Numbered from the stretch's first letter, positions 24,147 to 32,941 are shown. The stretch is 33,166 nt of DNA from Deltaproteobacteria bacterium (GCA_021413675.1 JAIOQA010000317.1:1-33166), one strand, 5' to 3'. Notes: a model not told the origin generated them from the sequence alone. Numbers and translations are program-made.

Positions 24147-26570
24147 ATGCGCGCCGCACTCGCCGCACTCCTCCTCCTCGCCGCGTGCCCGGCGCCCGTC
24201 CTTCACTCGGGCGCCCCGCGCCCGGTCCCGCCACCGCAGCCCATCGCGACGGGCCCGAGCTACCACGCGACGGTGCGCTGGACCTCCGATGGCGTGCCGC
24301 ACGTCGTCGCCGAGGACTGGGCCGGCCTCGGCTACGGCCAGGGCTGGGCGCTCGCGAGCCTGCACGTGTGCGAGGTCGCCGATCAGATCGTGCGGGTCCG
24401 CGGCGAGCGCGCGAAGTACTTCGGGCCCGGCGTCGATGACGCCAACCTCGACAGCGACTTCTTCCACCGCCACATGGGCTTCGAGGATCAGGCGCCCGCC
24501 GCGATCGCGCGGCTCTCGCCCGAGACCGCCGCGGTCGGCCGCGGCTTCGTCGCCGGCTACAACCGGTGGATCGCGACCCACGCTTCGAGTACCTGGCCGG
24601 CGGACTGCAAGGATGCCCCCTGGGTCACGCCCGTCACCGTCGAGGATATGACCGCGAACGCGCTGGCGATCGCGACCACCGCGTCGTCGCGCGCGCTGTT
24701 GCCGCTGATCGCCCGCGCCGCGCCGCGCGCTGGCGGTGTGGGCCGGCTGCCGCTGCCCGCGCGATCCGCGAGCCTGGCCTCGAACGCCTGGGCGATCGGC
24801 GGCGATCGCACCGAGGACGGCGGCGGCGTGCTGGTCGCGAACCCGCACTTCCCGTGGGAGGGCGAGCTGCGCTTCTACGAGTCGCAGCTGACGATCCCCG
24901 GCAAGCTCGATGTCTACGGCGCGTCGCTCATCGGCGTGCCGCTCATCAACATCGGCTTCAACCGCGATGTCGCGTGGAGCCACACGTTCTCGAGCTCGAC
25001 CCACTTCGTGCTGTATCGCCTGCCGCTCGTCGAGGGTACGGCGACCAAGGTCGCGGTCGGCGAGACGCCGTCGCCGATCACGCCCACGACCTACACGATC
25101 GACGTGAAGGGCCCGAACGGCGCGCTGACCAGGGTCTCGCGCACGCTCTATCGCAGCCACTGGGGCCCGATGGTCGACTCCGCCGAGCTGCCGTGGGATC
25201 CCGCCTCCGCCACCGCCTACGCGATCACCGACGTCGCGCTCGACAGCGACGGCGACCTCCACGATGGCGCCGCGCTCGACGAGTACCTCGCGTTCGCGCG
25301 CGCGACCTCGGTCCACGACATCGCGGCCGCGGTCAAGCGCAGCCATACGCCGTTCCTCAACACGATCGCCGCCGACGCCGCGGGCGAGGCGCTCTACATC
25401 GATGGCTCGCGCGTCCCGGCGCTCACCGACCAGGGCATCGCGATGTGGCAGCTCGGCCGCAAGGCGATCCCCGCGCTCGACGCCGCCTGGAAGAAGGGCG
25501 TGGTCGTGCTCGACGCCTCGAACGCGCTCTTCAACCTCGCCGGCGACGCCCACGGCGCGCGGCTCATCGATGGCGCGCCCAGGCTCGAGCGCCGCGACTT
25601 CGTGATGAACGCCAACGATCCGTTCCGGTTCACCAACCCGTCGGTCGTGATGCCCGACGCCTCGCCGCTCTACGGCGAGGCCGCGACGCCCTCGACCCGC
25701 ACGCTCGCGAACTGGATGGCGCTCCTCGATCCCAAGGTCCGCGATCGCGCGACCGCCGCGGCCGCGATCCTGTCGAACCAGTCGTCGACGGCGACGCTGT
25801 TCCGCGCCGAGATCGTCGCCCGGTGCAAGGCGTCCAACGGCCTCAAGACCGAGCGCGATCACCGGCGCGGCGCCGCGGTGCGCGTCATCCGCGACCTCAC
25901 GCAGGCCTGCACCACGCTCGAGCACTGGGACGGGCGCTTCGGCGTCGACTCGCGCGGCGCGGCGCTGTGGCGCGAGCTCATGCGCGAGCTCGCGCCGGGC
26001 TACGCGGTGCCGTGGAAGGTGCCGTATCGCCCCGGCGATGCGACCACGCCGCGCGGCCTCGCCGATCGGCCCGCGACCGGCCCCGATCCGGTCGCGACGG
26101 CGCTCGAGACCGTGATGCAGCGCTTCGCCGACGCCAAGCTCGCCCTCGACGCGCCGCTGGGCGCGGTCCAGTTCACGCTGCGCAACGGCCAGCGCGTGCC
26201 GCTGCCCGGCGGCCAGGAGCTCGACGGCGTGGCCAACGTGGTCACCTGGGGCCAGCTCAACGGCACGCTCCTGCCGCGCCAGACGCGCGGCGCGCCGCTG
26301 TCGCCCTCGGGGCTCACCGCCGACGGCTGGCCGGTCAACTACGGCACCAGCTTCGTGATGGCGGTCGATCTCGATCCGAAGGCCGGCACCCACGCCGACG
26401 TGCTCCTGACCTACGGCAACTCCGGGGATCCGGCGTCGCCGCACTACCGCGATCAGCTCGGCAGCTTCGCGGCCGGTGCGCTGCGCCCAGCCCGCACCAC
26501 CGACGCCGAGATCGCCGCCGATCCGGGCGTCACGACCGAGGATCTGCGCTACACCGAGGCCGCCCCATGA
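24147..26570 (+). CDS. Penicillin/AHL acylase-family Ntn-hydrolase, lipoprotein
   Basis: The 807-aa product has a lipoprotein signal with lipobox ending at Cys14 (LLAAC). The alpha-chain-like part has GVPHVVAEDWAGLGYGQGWA and FFHRHMGF. The predicted autoproteolysis site LA|SNAW places the N-terminal nucleophile at Ser212, followed by the conserved NPHFPW motif, GASLIGVPLINIGFNRDVAW, and beta-chain motifs (YRSHWGP; FLNTIAADAAGEALYIDG). This is the maturation pattern of penicillin G, aculeacin A and acyl-homoserine-lactone acylases, which cleave amide bonds of acylated compounds in the periplasm. Substrate cannot be read from sequence; quorum-signal or lipopeptide degradation are options. The longer ORF upstream is rejected because it would run through the repeat and the promoter. 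It overlaps the next gene by ATGA. Confidence 0.93.
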   Translation: MRAALAALLLLAACPAPVLHSGAPRPVPPPQPIATGPSYHATVRWTSDGVPHVVAEDWAGLGYGQGWALASLHVCEVADQIVRVRGERAKYFGPGVDDANLDSDFFHRHMGFEDQAPAAIARLSPETAAVGRGFVAGYNRWIATHASSTWPADCKDAPWVTPVTVEDMTANALAIATTASSRALLPLIARAAPRAGGVGRLPLPARSASLASNAWAIGGDRTEDGGGVLVANPHFPWEGELRFYESQLTIPGKLDVYGASLIGVPLINIGFNRDVAWSHTFSSSTHFVLYRLPLVEGTATKVAVGETPSPITPTTYTIDVKGPNGALTRVSRTLYRSHWGPMVDSAELPWDPASATAYAITDVALDSDGDLHDGAALDEYLAFARATSVHDIAAAVKRSHTPFLNTIAADAAGEALYIDGSRVPALTDQGIAMWQLGRKAIPALDAAWKKGVVVLDASNALFNLAGDAHGARLIDGAPRLERRDFVMNANDPFRFTNPSVVMPDASPLYGEAATPSTRTLANWMALLDPKVRDRATAAAAILSNQSSTATLFRAEIVARCKASNGLKTERDHRRGAAVRVIRDLTQACTTLEHWDGRFGVDSRGAALWRELMRELAPGYAVPWKVPYRPGDATTPRGLADRPATGPDPVATALETVMQRFADAKLALDAPLGAVQFTLRNGQRVPLPGGQELDGVANVVTWGQLNGTLLPRQTRGAPLSPSGLTADGWPVNYGTSFVMAVDLDPKAGTHADVLLTYGNSGDPASPHYRDQLGSFAAGALRPARTTDAEIAADPGVTTEDLRYTEAAP

Positions 26571-27901
26571 CCCTCATCAGCAAGCTCCGCGGCGCCGCCA
26601 TCGAGGCGCTGCTCGGTACCCCTGGCGATCGCGCGCTCGCAGCGGTCGCCGACATGCGCCGGCGCGTCGCGCGCGAGCCGGCGCGCCTCGACTTCTACTA
26701 CGACCCCGCGGACCCCGCGAGCCACCTCGCGGCCCAGGTCACGCAGCGCCTGATCGCGGCGTACTCCGTCGACGTCGAGCTGCACATCGTGACGCCGCCC
26801 GCGTCGGACGTGGACCCGTCGCCCGAGCTGCGCGCGCTGTTCGCGGTCAAGGACGCGAAGGACGTCGCGACCCAGGTCGACCTCGAGTTCGTCGGCAAGA
26901 GCACGCCCGATCCCAACGCGGTCCGGCGGGCGGCGGCGATCCTGTGCAAGCCCCGGCCGCTGACCGAGCGGCTCGCGCTCGCGATCGAGGTCGGCAACGC
27001 GCTGTTCCAGAACGACTCGAAGGCGATCACCGCGCTCGGCGGCAAGCACGGCAGCGAGAGCACCCTCGAGGTGCCCGCGATCATGAACACGAACTACTCG
27101 CTCCTGCGCAAGCGCGGCCACTACCAGGCGGCGTCCTGGTACTGGAACGGCGTCTGGTACGGCGGCATCGATCGCGTGCCGTATCTCGAGGCCGCGCTCG
27201 CGGCGTCGACCGGGCAGGCCGCGCCGCCGGTGATCCACACCCGGCCCGAGGCCGAGCGCCCGCCCGCGCGCCTGACCCTGCCCAAGGACACGACCACGCC
27301 GGTCCTCGACTTCTGGTTCTCGTTCCGCTCGCCGTACTCGTACCTCGCGCTCGGCCGCGTCGCCGAGCTGGCGAAGCGCTACCCGATCGAGGTGCGGCTC
27401 CGGCCGATCCTGCCGATGGTCACGCGCGGCCTCGCGGTGCCCACGGTCAAGCGGCTCTACATCGTGCGCGACGCCAAGCGCGAGGCCGATCGCCTCGGCG
27501 TGCCGTTCGGCGCGGTCTGCGATCCGCTGGGCAAGGGCGTCGAGAACGCGCTCGCGATCGCGCACCACGCGCTGCGCGGTCCGCACGGCTGGGACTTCGT
27601 GACCGCGGCCGCGCGCGGCGCGTGGAGCGAGGCCCGGGATCTCGCCGACTACGCCGACCTGCGCGCGATCGTCGAGAGCGCGGGCATGACCTGGGACGAG
27701 GCGCGCGCGGCGATCGCCGACGAGGCGTGGCGTCCGTGGGCGCAGCAGAACGCGAGCGATTTGACCTCGGTCGGCCTGTGGGGCGTGCCGAGCTTCCGCA
27801 TCGGCGACTACATCACGTGGGGCCAGGACCGGATCGATTACCTGGAGGATCGCCTACGCCGGCATTTTGCGGCACCGGCCGCAACGGTACCATCGACATG
27901 A
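26567..27901 (+). CDS. Two-domain DsbA/HCCA-isomerase-like protein
   Basis: The 444-aa product begins at ATG 26567, overlapping the acylase stop by 4 nt. Two thioredoxin-fold DsbA-like domains are present. The first (about 35-230; LDFYYDPADPASHLAAQV, YWNGVWYGGIDRVPYLE) lacks the catalytic SPYS. The second (about 245-435) has DFWFSFRSPYSYLALGR with Ser255, and the C-terminal signature GVPSFRIGDYITWGQDRIDYLE of 2-hydroxychromene-2-carboxylate isomerases and kappa-class GST relatives. Such enzymes use glutathione to isomerise aromatic-ring cleavage products. The fusion of a degenerate and an intact copy probably arose by duplication. Coupling to the acylase suggests both act on the same class of compound, but the acylase is exported and this protein has no signal peptide. 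Confidence 0.87.
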   Translation: MTLISKLRGAAIEALLGTPGDRALAAVADMRRRVAREPARLDFYYDPADPASHLAAQVTQRLIAAYSVDVELHIVTPPASDVDPSPELRALFAVKDAKDVATQVDLEFVGKSTPDPNAVRRAAAILCKPRPLTERLALAIEVGNALFQNDSKAITALGGKHGSESTLEVPAIMNTNYSLLRKRGHYQAASWYWNGVWYGGIDRVPYLEAALAASTGQAAPPVIHTRPEAERPPARLTLPKDTTTPVLDFWFSFRSPYSYLALGRVAELAKRYPIEVRLRPILPMVTRGLAVPTVKRLYIVRDAKREADRLGVPFGAVCDPLGKGVENALAIAHHALRGPHGWDFVTAAARGAWSEARDLADYADLRAIVESAGMTWDEARAAIADEAWRPWAQQNASDLTSVGLWGVPSFRIGDYITWGQDRIDYLEDRLRRHFAAPAATVPST

Positions 27902-27963
27902 AAACTAGCGCGTGATCACTGGTTCGACCTGTGATACAGCCCGCGCAACCTAGGGGAGGTTTC

Positions 27964-29394
27964 ATGTCTGATCAATCGTCGGGGCGGTCGTCCGCCGACC
28001 GCGGCCTTGGTGGTCTCGGGCTCATCATGCAACTCGGAGGCACGGTATTCGCCGCCTTCGCAGCGATGCTCGTGTTTGCGGGCCTGATCACGATGGGGCG
28101 GATGGGTGGAGGCGGCGCGGGCAAGGCGCTTCTCTACCTGCTGCTGATTGGCGGCACCGCGATGGCGCGCTCGCTCATCCATCGCACGGCCGGTGCGGAT
28201 CTCTGCTACGCGACGACGACTCCCTTCGCCGGTATTCGCCGCTATTTTGCGGCCTCGGCCGCGAACACGGGGGCTGTGTTCCTGGTCGCGGCGACCGAGG
28301 GCGCGCCGGCGAAGATGTGGATCGTCGTCGTCTGCATGCTGATGGCGTGGCCGACTGCGCTGCTCGTGGTGACGAAGATGCCCGGCTTCCGCGAGATGGA
28401 TGCGCAGCGCATCCCGGTCGGTCCGGACAAGGGCTTCGAGGGCGCCTCGCTACTGATGCTCGCGATCGGCGCCATCGGTCTGTCGATCGCCACGATCATG
28501 CTCTACGTCTCGTACACGGCCGTCACCGCCCGGCACGCGCCCAGCTCGGCGGTGCTGCTGCTGGTCGCCGCCGTCGTGCTGTTCATCCGCGCGATCCTGC
28601 ACGTGGCCGCGGGTCTGCGCGGTGTCCGCGAGACCTATGTCGACCGCGTCGTCGAGGGCGCCAACCGCTACGCCAACTTCGGCGTCATCGCCTCGTTCGT
28701 GGTCGGCGGCTCGATCCTGCTGCTGGGGATGCAGGCGGTCGCCGATCCGACCGTGCTGGTGATGGTCGGCTGCGTGACCTGGGTGTTGCTCGCGTGGCCG
28801 CTCGCGATCCGGCGCTTCTTCTCGGAGCGGCAGTTCGCCGACATGATGGCGGGCGTCGACCCGTCGGCGCATGTCCGGGCATCGGACATGGGCCTTTCGT
28901 CGCTCGGCTGGCTGCTGTTTGCCCAGGGCGTGCTCGGCCTTGCGATGGTCCTGCCGTCGATTCTGATGGGCGATGGCGGCCTGTTTGGTGGCTCGGGCGG
29001 TGGTGGCATGAGCCGGATGGGCGGGCTCGGCGAGGCCGGCTCGCTGATGTCGATCCTGCAAGCGCCGGCCGGGCACTCGCCGTGGTGGAGCGTGGGCACC
29101 GCCGCGGTCACGTTGTGGGCCGCGATCGAGCTGATCCGGATGACCGAGCTGTACCGCGTGGCCGGCACGGTCTTCGGCGCGGTGGTCACCGCCGTCACGC
29201 TCTACATGTTCTGGCCGATCATCAGCCACCTCGGCGAGGTGATGCGGGCCGGCCCGATGGCGATGGTCTCGCTGCTCGCGGGGCTGGCCATCCAGCTCGC
29301 GATCCCGCTGACGGTGCTGTTCGCGGCCAACCGGAACCCGCTGCCCGCCGCGACCGCGCGGATCGCGCCGCCGGGGCCGCCGAGCCCGTACTGA
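27964..29394 (+). CDS. Polytopic membrane protein, unknown
   Basis: The 476-aa product has about 11-12 hydrophobic helices spread over its whole length, with a Ser/Gly-rich cytoplasmic N-terminus and a Gly/Met-rich loop (FGGSGGGGMSRMGG) at about residue 345. I do not recognise a family, and no transporter signature was seen. ATG 27964 has a strong AGGGGAGGT (27952-27960), so this gene uses a conventional ribosome-binding site. A GATACA at 27933-27938 may be its -10. The longer frame from 27931 is rejected on that basis. It ends before a bidirectional pair of hairpins. Confidence 0.8.
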   Translation: MSDQSSGRSSADRGLGGLGLIMQLGGTVFAAFAAMLVFAGLITMGRMGGGGAGKALLYLLLIGGTAMARSLIHRTAGADLCYATTTPFAGIRRYFAASAANTGAVFLVAATEGAPAKMWIVVVCMLMAWPTALLVVTKMPGFREMDAQRIPVGPDKGFEGASLLMLAIGAIGLSIATIMLYVSYTAVTARHAPSSAVLLLVAAVVLFIRAILHVAAGLRGVRETYVDRVVEGANRYANFGVIASFVVGGSILLLGMQAVADPTVLVMVGCVTWVLLAWPLAIRRFFSERQFADMMAGVDPSAHVRASDMGLSSLGWLLFAQGVLGLAMVLPSILMGDGGLFGGSGGGGMSRMGGLGEAGSLMSILQAPAGHSPWWSVGTAAVTLWAAIELIRMTELYRVAGTVFGAVVTAVTLYMFWPIISHLGEVMRAGPMAMVSLLAGLAIQLAIPLTVLFAANRNPLPAATARIAPPGPPSPY

Positions 29395-29411
29395 TCGACT
29401 GATCCACCGGT

Positions 29412-29430
29412 GACCGATCGCTGATCGGTC
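29412..29430. terminator. Stem-loop GACCGATC-GCT-GATCGGTC
   Basis: A perfect 8-bp stem with a 3-nt loop lies 18 bp after the membrane-protein stop, in the convergent gap between it and the lipoprotein gene. No U-tract follows, so it is a candidate terminator or mRNA-end hairpin. Confidence 0.5.
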
Positions 29431-29448
29431 CCCTGGCATCCATCCACG

Positions 29449-29468
29449 CGGCCGCCTCCGGGCGGCCG
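29449..29468. terminator. GC-rich stem-loop, likely bidirectional terminator
   Basis: CGGCCGCC-TCCG-GGCGGCCG forms an 8-bp all-GC stem with a 4-nt loop, followed by TCGTGCGTTT. It lies between convergent genes and could end both transcripts. Between it and the lipoprotein gene is a 14-bp tandem repeat (GCGCCTACCGCGCC). Confidence 0.55.
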
Positions 29469-29527
29469 TCGTGCGTTTCGGGGCGTGAGATCGGCGCGCC
29501 TACCGCGCCGCGCCTACCGCGCCGCGG

Positions 29528-30184
29528 CTACGGGCAGGCCGGGAGCGGCAGGCCGTGGACCGCCGCGACGGTCGCATCGAAGCGCTGCTGCATGCTCTTC
29601 ATCGTGTCGCTGGCGCCCGACGACCGCGCGTTGACGTGCTCGATGTACTCGACCATCGTCACATCGGGCGAATCCGCCACTCCGTAGTACTGCACGGAGC
29701 CTTCGAGGATCTTGATGAAGTCGGTGCCGGCGACCTTCTGGTACCGGATCATCGCGCGCTCGGGCGCCTCGGGGGTGCCATCGATGGTGCCGTACCGCCA
29801 GAGCTCATCCCACGCGACCGTGATGATGTTGTCGACCTCGTAATGCATCTGGAACCCGTACTCGTAGTCCGGCTCGATGCCCACCGTCGCGGAGTGGCGC
29901 GTCACGGCGCAGCCCTGGTCCATGACGTCGGGGTTCTTGGACATCGCCCACGCGGTCGCGGGCGGCACCAGCAGGTAGCCGCGGCCGTGCACCGAGTTGA
30001 ACGTGGTGAACGGCTGGATCTCCATCGTCAGCGTCTCGGTGTACGCGCCGCCCTGCTGCTGGGGCGCGTTGTCGTCCTCGAGTGGCTCGAGCCCGGGCGG
30101 GAAGTCCGTGGTCGAGTTCCCGAAGCAGCCACCGAGCGCCGCGCCGGCGAGGGTGGCGAATGCGAAGAACGCTGGGGACCGCAC
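29528..30184 (-). CDS. Predicted lipoprotein, unknown function
   Basis: The 218-aa product has a signal peptide with lipobox ending at Cys20 (LGGC), an acidic Gln-rich linker (EPLEDDNAPQQQGG), and a compact mixed alpha/beta domain of about 160 residues (FTTFNSVHGRGYLLVPPATAW; YEVDNIITVAWDELWRYGT). A C-terminal Cys may pair with one near residue 90. No family is recognised. GTG 30182-30184 is chosen because GATGAT lies 6 nt upstream; the 10-codon longer start would run through that box and disrupt the signal peptide. It is divergent from the third Ser/Thr kinase. Confidence 0.75.
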   Translation of the reverse strand: MRSPAFFAFATLAGAALGGCFGNSTTDFPPGLEPLEDDNAPQQQGGAYTETLTMEIQPFTTFNSVHGRGYLLVPPATAWAMSKNPDVMDQGCAVTRHSATVGIEPDYEYGFQMHYEVDNIITVAWDELWRYGTIDGTPEAPERAMIRYQKVAGTDFIKILEGSVQYYGVADSPDVTMVEYIEHVNARSSGASDTMKSMQQRFDATVAAVHGLPLPACP

Positions 30185-30190
30185 GAGGAC

Positions 30191-30196
30191 ATCATC
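30191..30196 (-). promoter_or_regulatory. -10 box (GATGAT) for lipoprotein 29528
   Basis: GATGAT on the minus strand ends 6 nt before GTG 30184, in line with the other short-spaced promoters. The rest of 30197-30366 holds the divergent kinase promoter region, with no other feature seen. Confidence 0.45.
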
Positions 30197-30366
30197 CCCC
30201 CGAATCGGCTCCACGGCAAACTCGTGTCGGGCCTCACGCCGGGGTGCGCTGATCTGGCAGGTCGCGGCATCCCTGCACGATCTGCGACGAAGTTGTCGCC
30301 GATGCCTCCGAGAGCGGGGAGCATTCCCACTTCCACCGCGGTGTGCGACGATGCAGGGAGGGATTC

Positions 30367-32061
30367 ATGAACGACCCCCGGAACGAGCCGACCGAGGCCT
30401 TCGGTCCTTACCTCCTGTTCGACAAGCTCGGGTCGGGAGGCATGGCGACCGTTCACCGCGCCAAGAAGCGCGGGATCGAGGGCGTCGAGGCACCGGTCGC
30501 GCTCAAGCGGCTACTGCCCGAGCTGGCGGTCAACGACGAGTTCGTGCGCGCGTTCGTGCGCGAGGCCCGGCTCGCGTCGCAGCTGCGGCACATGAACATC
30601 GCCCAGACCTACGATCTCGGTCGCGTCGAGGGCGTCTACTACATCGCGATCGAGCTGATCGCGGGCCATGACCTGCGCCAGATCCTGCGCCACACCGCGT
30701 ACTCGACTGGCCCGATGCCCGTGCCGCTGGTGCTCAACGTGCTCTTCCAGCTGTGCGAGGCGCTCGACTACGCGCACTCGTTCAAGGACGAGAACGGCAC
30801 GCCGCTCGGCCTCGTGCACCGCGACGTCTCGCCGGCCAACGTCCTCATCAGCGAGGACGGCACGGTCAAGCTCGTCGATTTCGGCATCGCCAAGGCGACC
30901 GCGGCCAACTGGCAGACGATGAGCGGCCAGCTCAAGGGCAAGTTCGCGTACATGGCGCCCGAGATGCTCGAGGGCATGGTCGACGCGCGCGCCGACCTGT
31001 TCTCGCTCGGCATCGTGGCGTACGAGCTGCTCACCTCGCAGCCGCTGTTCGGCGGCGGCGGCGACGACATCGAGACGCTCAAGCGCGTGAAGGTCTGGAA
31101 TCCGCCGCCGGTCTCGTCGATCAACCGGCACGTGCCGAAGGAAGTCGACATGGTCATCGCCACGGCGCTGGCCAAGAACCCGACGCAGCGCTGGCAGACC
31201 GCGGCGCAGCTGCGCGGCGCGATCGAGGCGCTGACCAAGCGCCCGGGCATGGCGGCGTCGACGCAGGACCTCGCGCGCTGGCTGTACTGGGCGTTCACGC
31301 AGCCGGCCGGCGCGCGCCGCTGGGACGAGCCGGTCGGTGGCGCGGTGTCGCGCATGCCCGAGCTCGACGATCCGAGCATCGTCGTCGAGCGCGCGCCCGC
31401 GCCGCAGAACAACGCCACGTTCATCCCGCCCGAGGCGCCGGGGCGCTCGCGTCCGCCGACCGCGCCGGTCGCGCACGTCAACACGATGCCCTTGCCCGCG
31501 GCGCAGGTGCCGCCGGCCAGCCCGCACCAGCTCGCCGCCTCGGCGGCCCGCACGATGTTCGTCGACAACAGCCCGCCACCGCCGCAGGTGACGCCGGCGT
31601 CCGGCGTGAAGACGCTGTTCGTCGACGGCAGCGCGCCGCCGCAGAACTGGCAGCGGCCCGAGCCGCGGGTGACGCCGGCGCCGAGCTTCGGGCAGAACGA
31701 GCTCGCGGCGCGGCCGACGATGGTGCCGGGCTGGTCGATGGGGCAGCCGCAGGCGCAGCCGCAGCAGGTGCCGATGGGCACGCCGCACGGCACGCCCGCC
31801 GCGCCCGCGCCGCTCGCAGGCACGCCGATCGCGAGCCCCGAGTACCTGCAGGCGATGGCGCAGTACAACGCCGGCCAGGCGCCCGGGCCCGGCCAGATGC
31901 CGCACGCGCAGCTGCCGCACACACCCGAGCGCGCGCGCGGCGTCGTCGATCTGCCGCCGCCGCCGAAGTCGAGCAGCCTCGGCACGATCCTGATCCTGCT
32001 GCTGTGCGCGGGCGCCGCGGTCGGCGGGTACTTCCTCGTGCACTACTTCGCGAATCAGTGA
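30367..32061 (+). CDS. Ser/Thr protein kinase with Pro-rich linker and C-terminal anchor
   Basis: The 564-aa product has a kinase domain at about residues 12-285: [10 protein letters not shown], Lys47 (VALK), HRDVSPAN with Asp153, DFG with Asp171, [11 protein letters not shown]. The catalytic-loop Lys is again Ser. Residues about 320-530 are a Pro/Ala/Gln-rich linker with repeated [18 protein letters not shown] and [11 protein letters not shown] phrases. A hydrophobic helix at the very C-terminus (about 536-560; [19 protein letters not shown]) should tail-anchor it, with almost nothing outside. ATG 30367 has GGGAGG 6 nt upstream, preferred to the earlier in-frame start. Its stop overlaps slyX (TGATG). 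Confidence 0.9.
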   Translation: MNDPRNEPTEAFGPYLLFDKLGSGGMATVHRAKKRGIEGVEAPVALKRLLPELAVNDEFVRAFVREARLASQLRHMNIAQTYDLGRVEGVYYIAIELIAGHDLRQILRHTAYSTGPMPVPLVLNVLFQLCEALDYAHSFKDENGTPLGLVHRDVSPANVLISEDGTVKLVDFGIAKATAANWQTMSGQLKGKFAYMAPEMLEGMVDARADLFSLGIVAYELLTSQPLFGGGGDDIETLKRVKVWNPPPVSSINRHVPKEVDMVIATALAKNPTQRWQTAAQLRGAIEALTKRPGMAASTQDLARWLYWAFTQPAGARRWDEPVGGAVSRMPELDDPSIVVERAPAPQNNATFIPPEAPGRSRPPTAPVAHVNTMPLPAAQVPPASPHQLAASAARTMFVDNSPPPPQVTPASGVKTLFVDGSAPPQNWQRPEPRVTPAPSFGQNELAARPTMVPGWSMGQPQAQPQQVPMGTPHGTPAAPAPLAGTPIASPEYLQAMAQYNAGQAPGPGQMPHAQLPHTPERARGVVDLPPPPKSSSLGTILILLLCAGAAVGGYFLVHYFANQ

Positions 32062-32273
32062 TGTCGCCGATCGACGAGCTCGCCGAGCGCGTGATGGATC
32101 TCGAGGTCCGGCTCGCGTACCAGGACAAGACGATCGCGACGCTCGACGGCGTCGTGCGCGCGCTCGCCGACAAGGTCGATCACCTCTCGGCCGAGCTGCG
32201 GCAGGTGCGCAAGTCGATGGACAGCCCCGAGGGCGCGCTCGGCCCGGCCTCCGAGAAGCCGCCACATTTCTGA
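32061..32273 (+). CDS. slyX: SlyX family protein
   Basis: The 70-aa product is a coiled-coil protein with the SlyX pattern: MDLEVRLAYQDKTIATLD, a heptad-like helix, and a C-terminal PPHF (PPHY in Enterobacteria). Its ATG shares one base with the kinase stop codon (TGATG), so translation is probably coupled. The role of SlyX is not established in any organism I know. Coupling to a Ser/Thr kinase is unusual and may mean joint regulation, or simply a compact operon. Confidence 0.85.
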   Translation: MSPIDELAERVMDLEVRLAYQDKTIATLDGVVRALADKVDHLSAELRQVRKSMDSPEGALGPASEKPPHF

Positions 32274-32300
32274 CGCGCGCGGCGTCGCGCCCGGGCGCGA

Positions 32301-32330
32301 TTGACGGGCGTCGCGCCGGGCACGTACGGT
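32301..32330 (+). promoter_or_regulatory. Promoter TTGACG-N18-TACGGT for asparaginase-like gene
   Basis: The -35 TTGACG (32301-32306) and -10 TACGGT (32325-32330) are 18 bp apart, and the -10 ends 7 nt before ATG 32338. It is the best -35/-10 pair in the window, and its position supports a leaderless mRNA. Confidence 0.7.
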
Positions 32331-32337
32331 CTGGCGA

Positions 32338-32847
32338 ATGGCGAAGAAGCGGATCGCGATCATCTCGACGGGCGGCACGATCGAGAAGACCTACGACGAG
32401 CTGTCGGGCGTGCTCGCCAACGGCGTCTCGGTGCTCGACGTCATGCTCGCGTCCCTCGAGCTGCGCGGCGTCGACGTGCTGCGCGTGCAGCTGATGAACA
32501 AGGACAGCCTCGAGATGACCGTGGCGGATCACACGCTGATCGCCGAGACCGCCGACAACATGGCGCGCGCGACCGACGGCGTGGTGATCGTGCACGGCAC
32601 CGATCGGCTCGCGACCACGGGCGATCGGATCGTCGAGCTGGTCGGGACGCCCGCGACGCCGGTGGTCCTGACCGGCGCGATGCGGCCGTACGAGCTGCGC
32701 TCGACCGACGCGCTGCAGAACCTGACCGAGGCGCTGTGCGCGGTGCAGCTGGTCGCGCCCGGGGTCTACGTCGCGATGCACAACCAGGTGCTGCGGTTCC
32801 CTGGGGTGGTCAAGGACCGACAGCTGGGCACGTTCGTCAAGGCCTGA
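32338..32847 (+). CDS. Single-domain asparaginase-like protein
   Basis: The 169-aa product matches only the N-terminal domain of type I/II L-asparaginases. It has the nucleophile motif STGGTIEKTYD (Thr in TGGTI), the second catalytic motif VHGTDRLATTG (Thr-Asp of HGTD retained) and TGAMRPYELRSTDA. Typical asparaginases are about 330 aa, with a second domain that completes the active site of the dimer. The stop at 32847 is followed by unrelated sequence, so the protein is short by nature or an old truncation. Similar short asparaginase-domain proteins are known in bacteria. Activity on asparagine is therefore uncertain. Confidence 0.85.
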   Translation: MAKKRIAIISTGGTIEKTYDELSGVLANGVSVLDVMLASLELRGVDVLRVQLMNKDSLEMTVADHTLIAETADNMARATDGVVIVHGTDRLATTGDRIVELVGTPATPVVLTGAMRPYELRSTDALQNLTEALCAVQLVAPGVYVAMHNQVLRFPGVVKDRQLGTFVKA

Positions 32848-32928
32848 TCCTTCGATCGGCCGGCCCGGAGGCCACGGGATCCGCCAACCTCACGCACACG
32901 AGGGCTGATCTCGCCGACGCGCGCGGAG

Positions 32929-32934
32929 TACGAT
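32929..32934 (+). promoter_or_regulatory. -10 box (TACGAT) for last gene
   Basis: TACGAT ends 7 nt before ATG 32942. The preceding gap 32848-32928 shows no gene or clear terminator. Confidence 0.5.
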
Positions 32935-32941
32935 GGCGCGC

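Noticed and set aside
23880..26444. 854-aa minus-strand open frame opposite the acylase
   Set aside because: Shadow of the acylase; its last part is simply the palindromic repeat read through.
29497..29526. Tandem GCGCCTACCGCGCC repeat before the lipoprotein stop
   Set aside because: Only two copies; likely simple slippage, no function assigned.
30511..32781. 756-aa minus-strand open frame opposite kinase, slyX and asparaginase
   Set aside because: It crosses three well-supported genes and shows only shadow composition.
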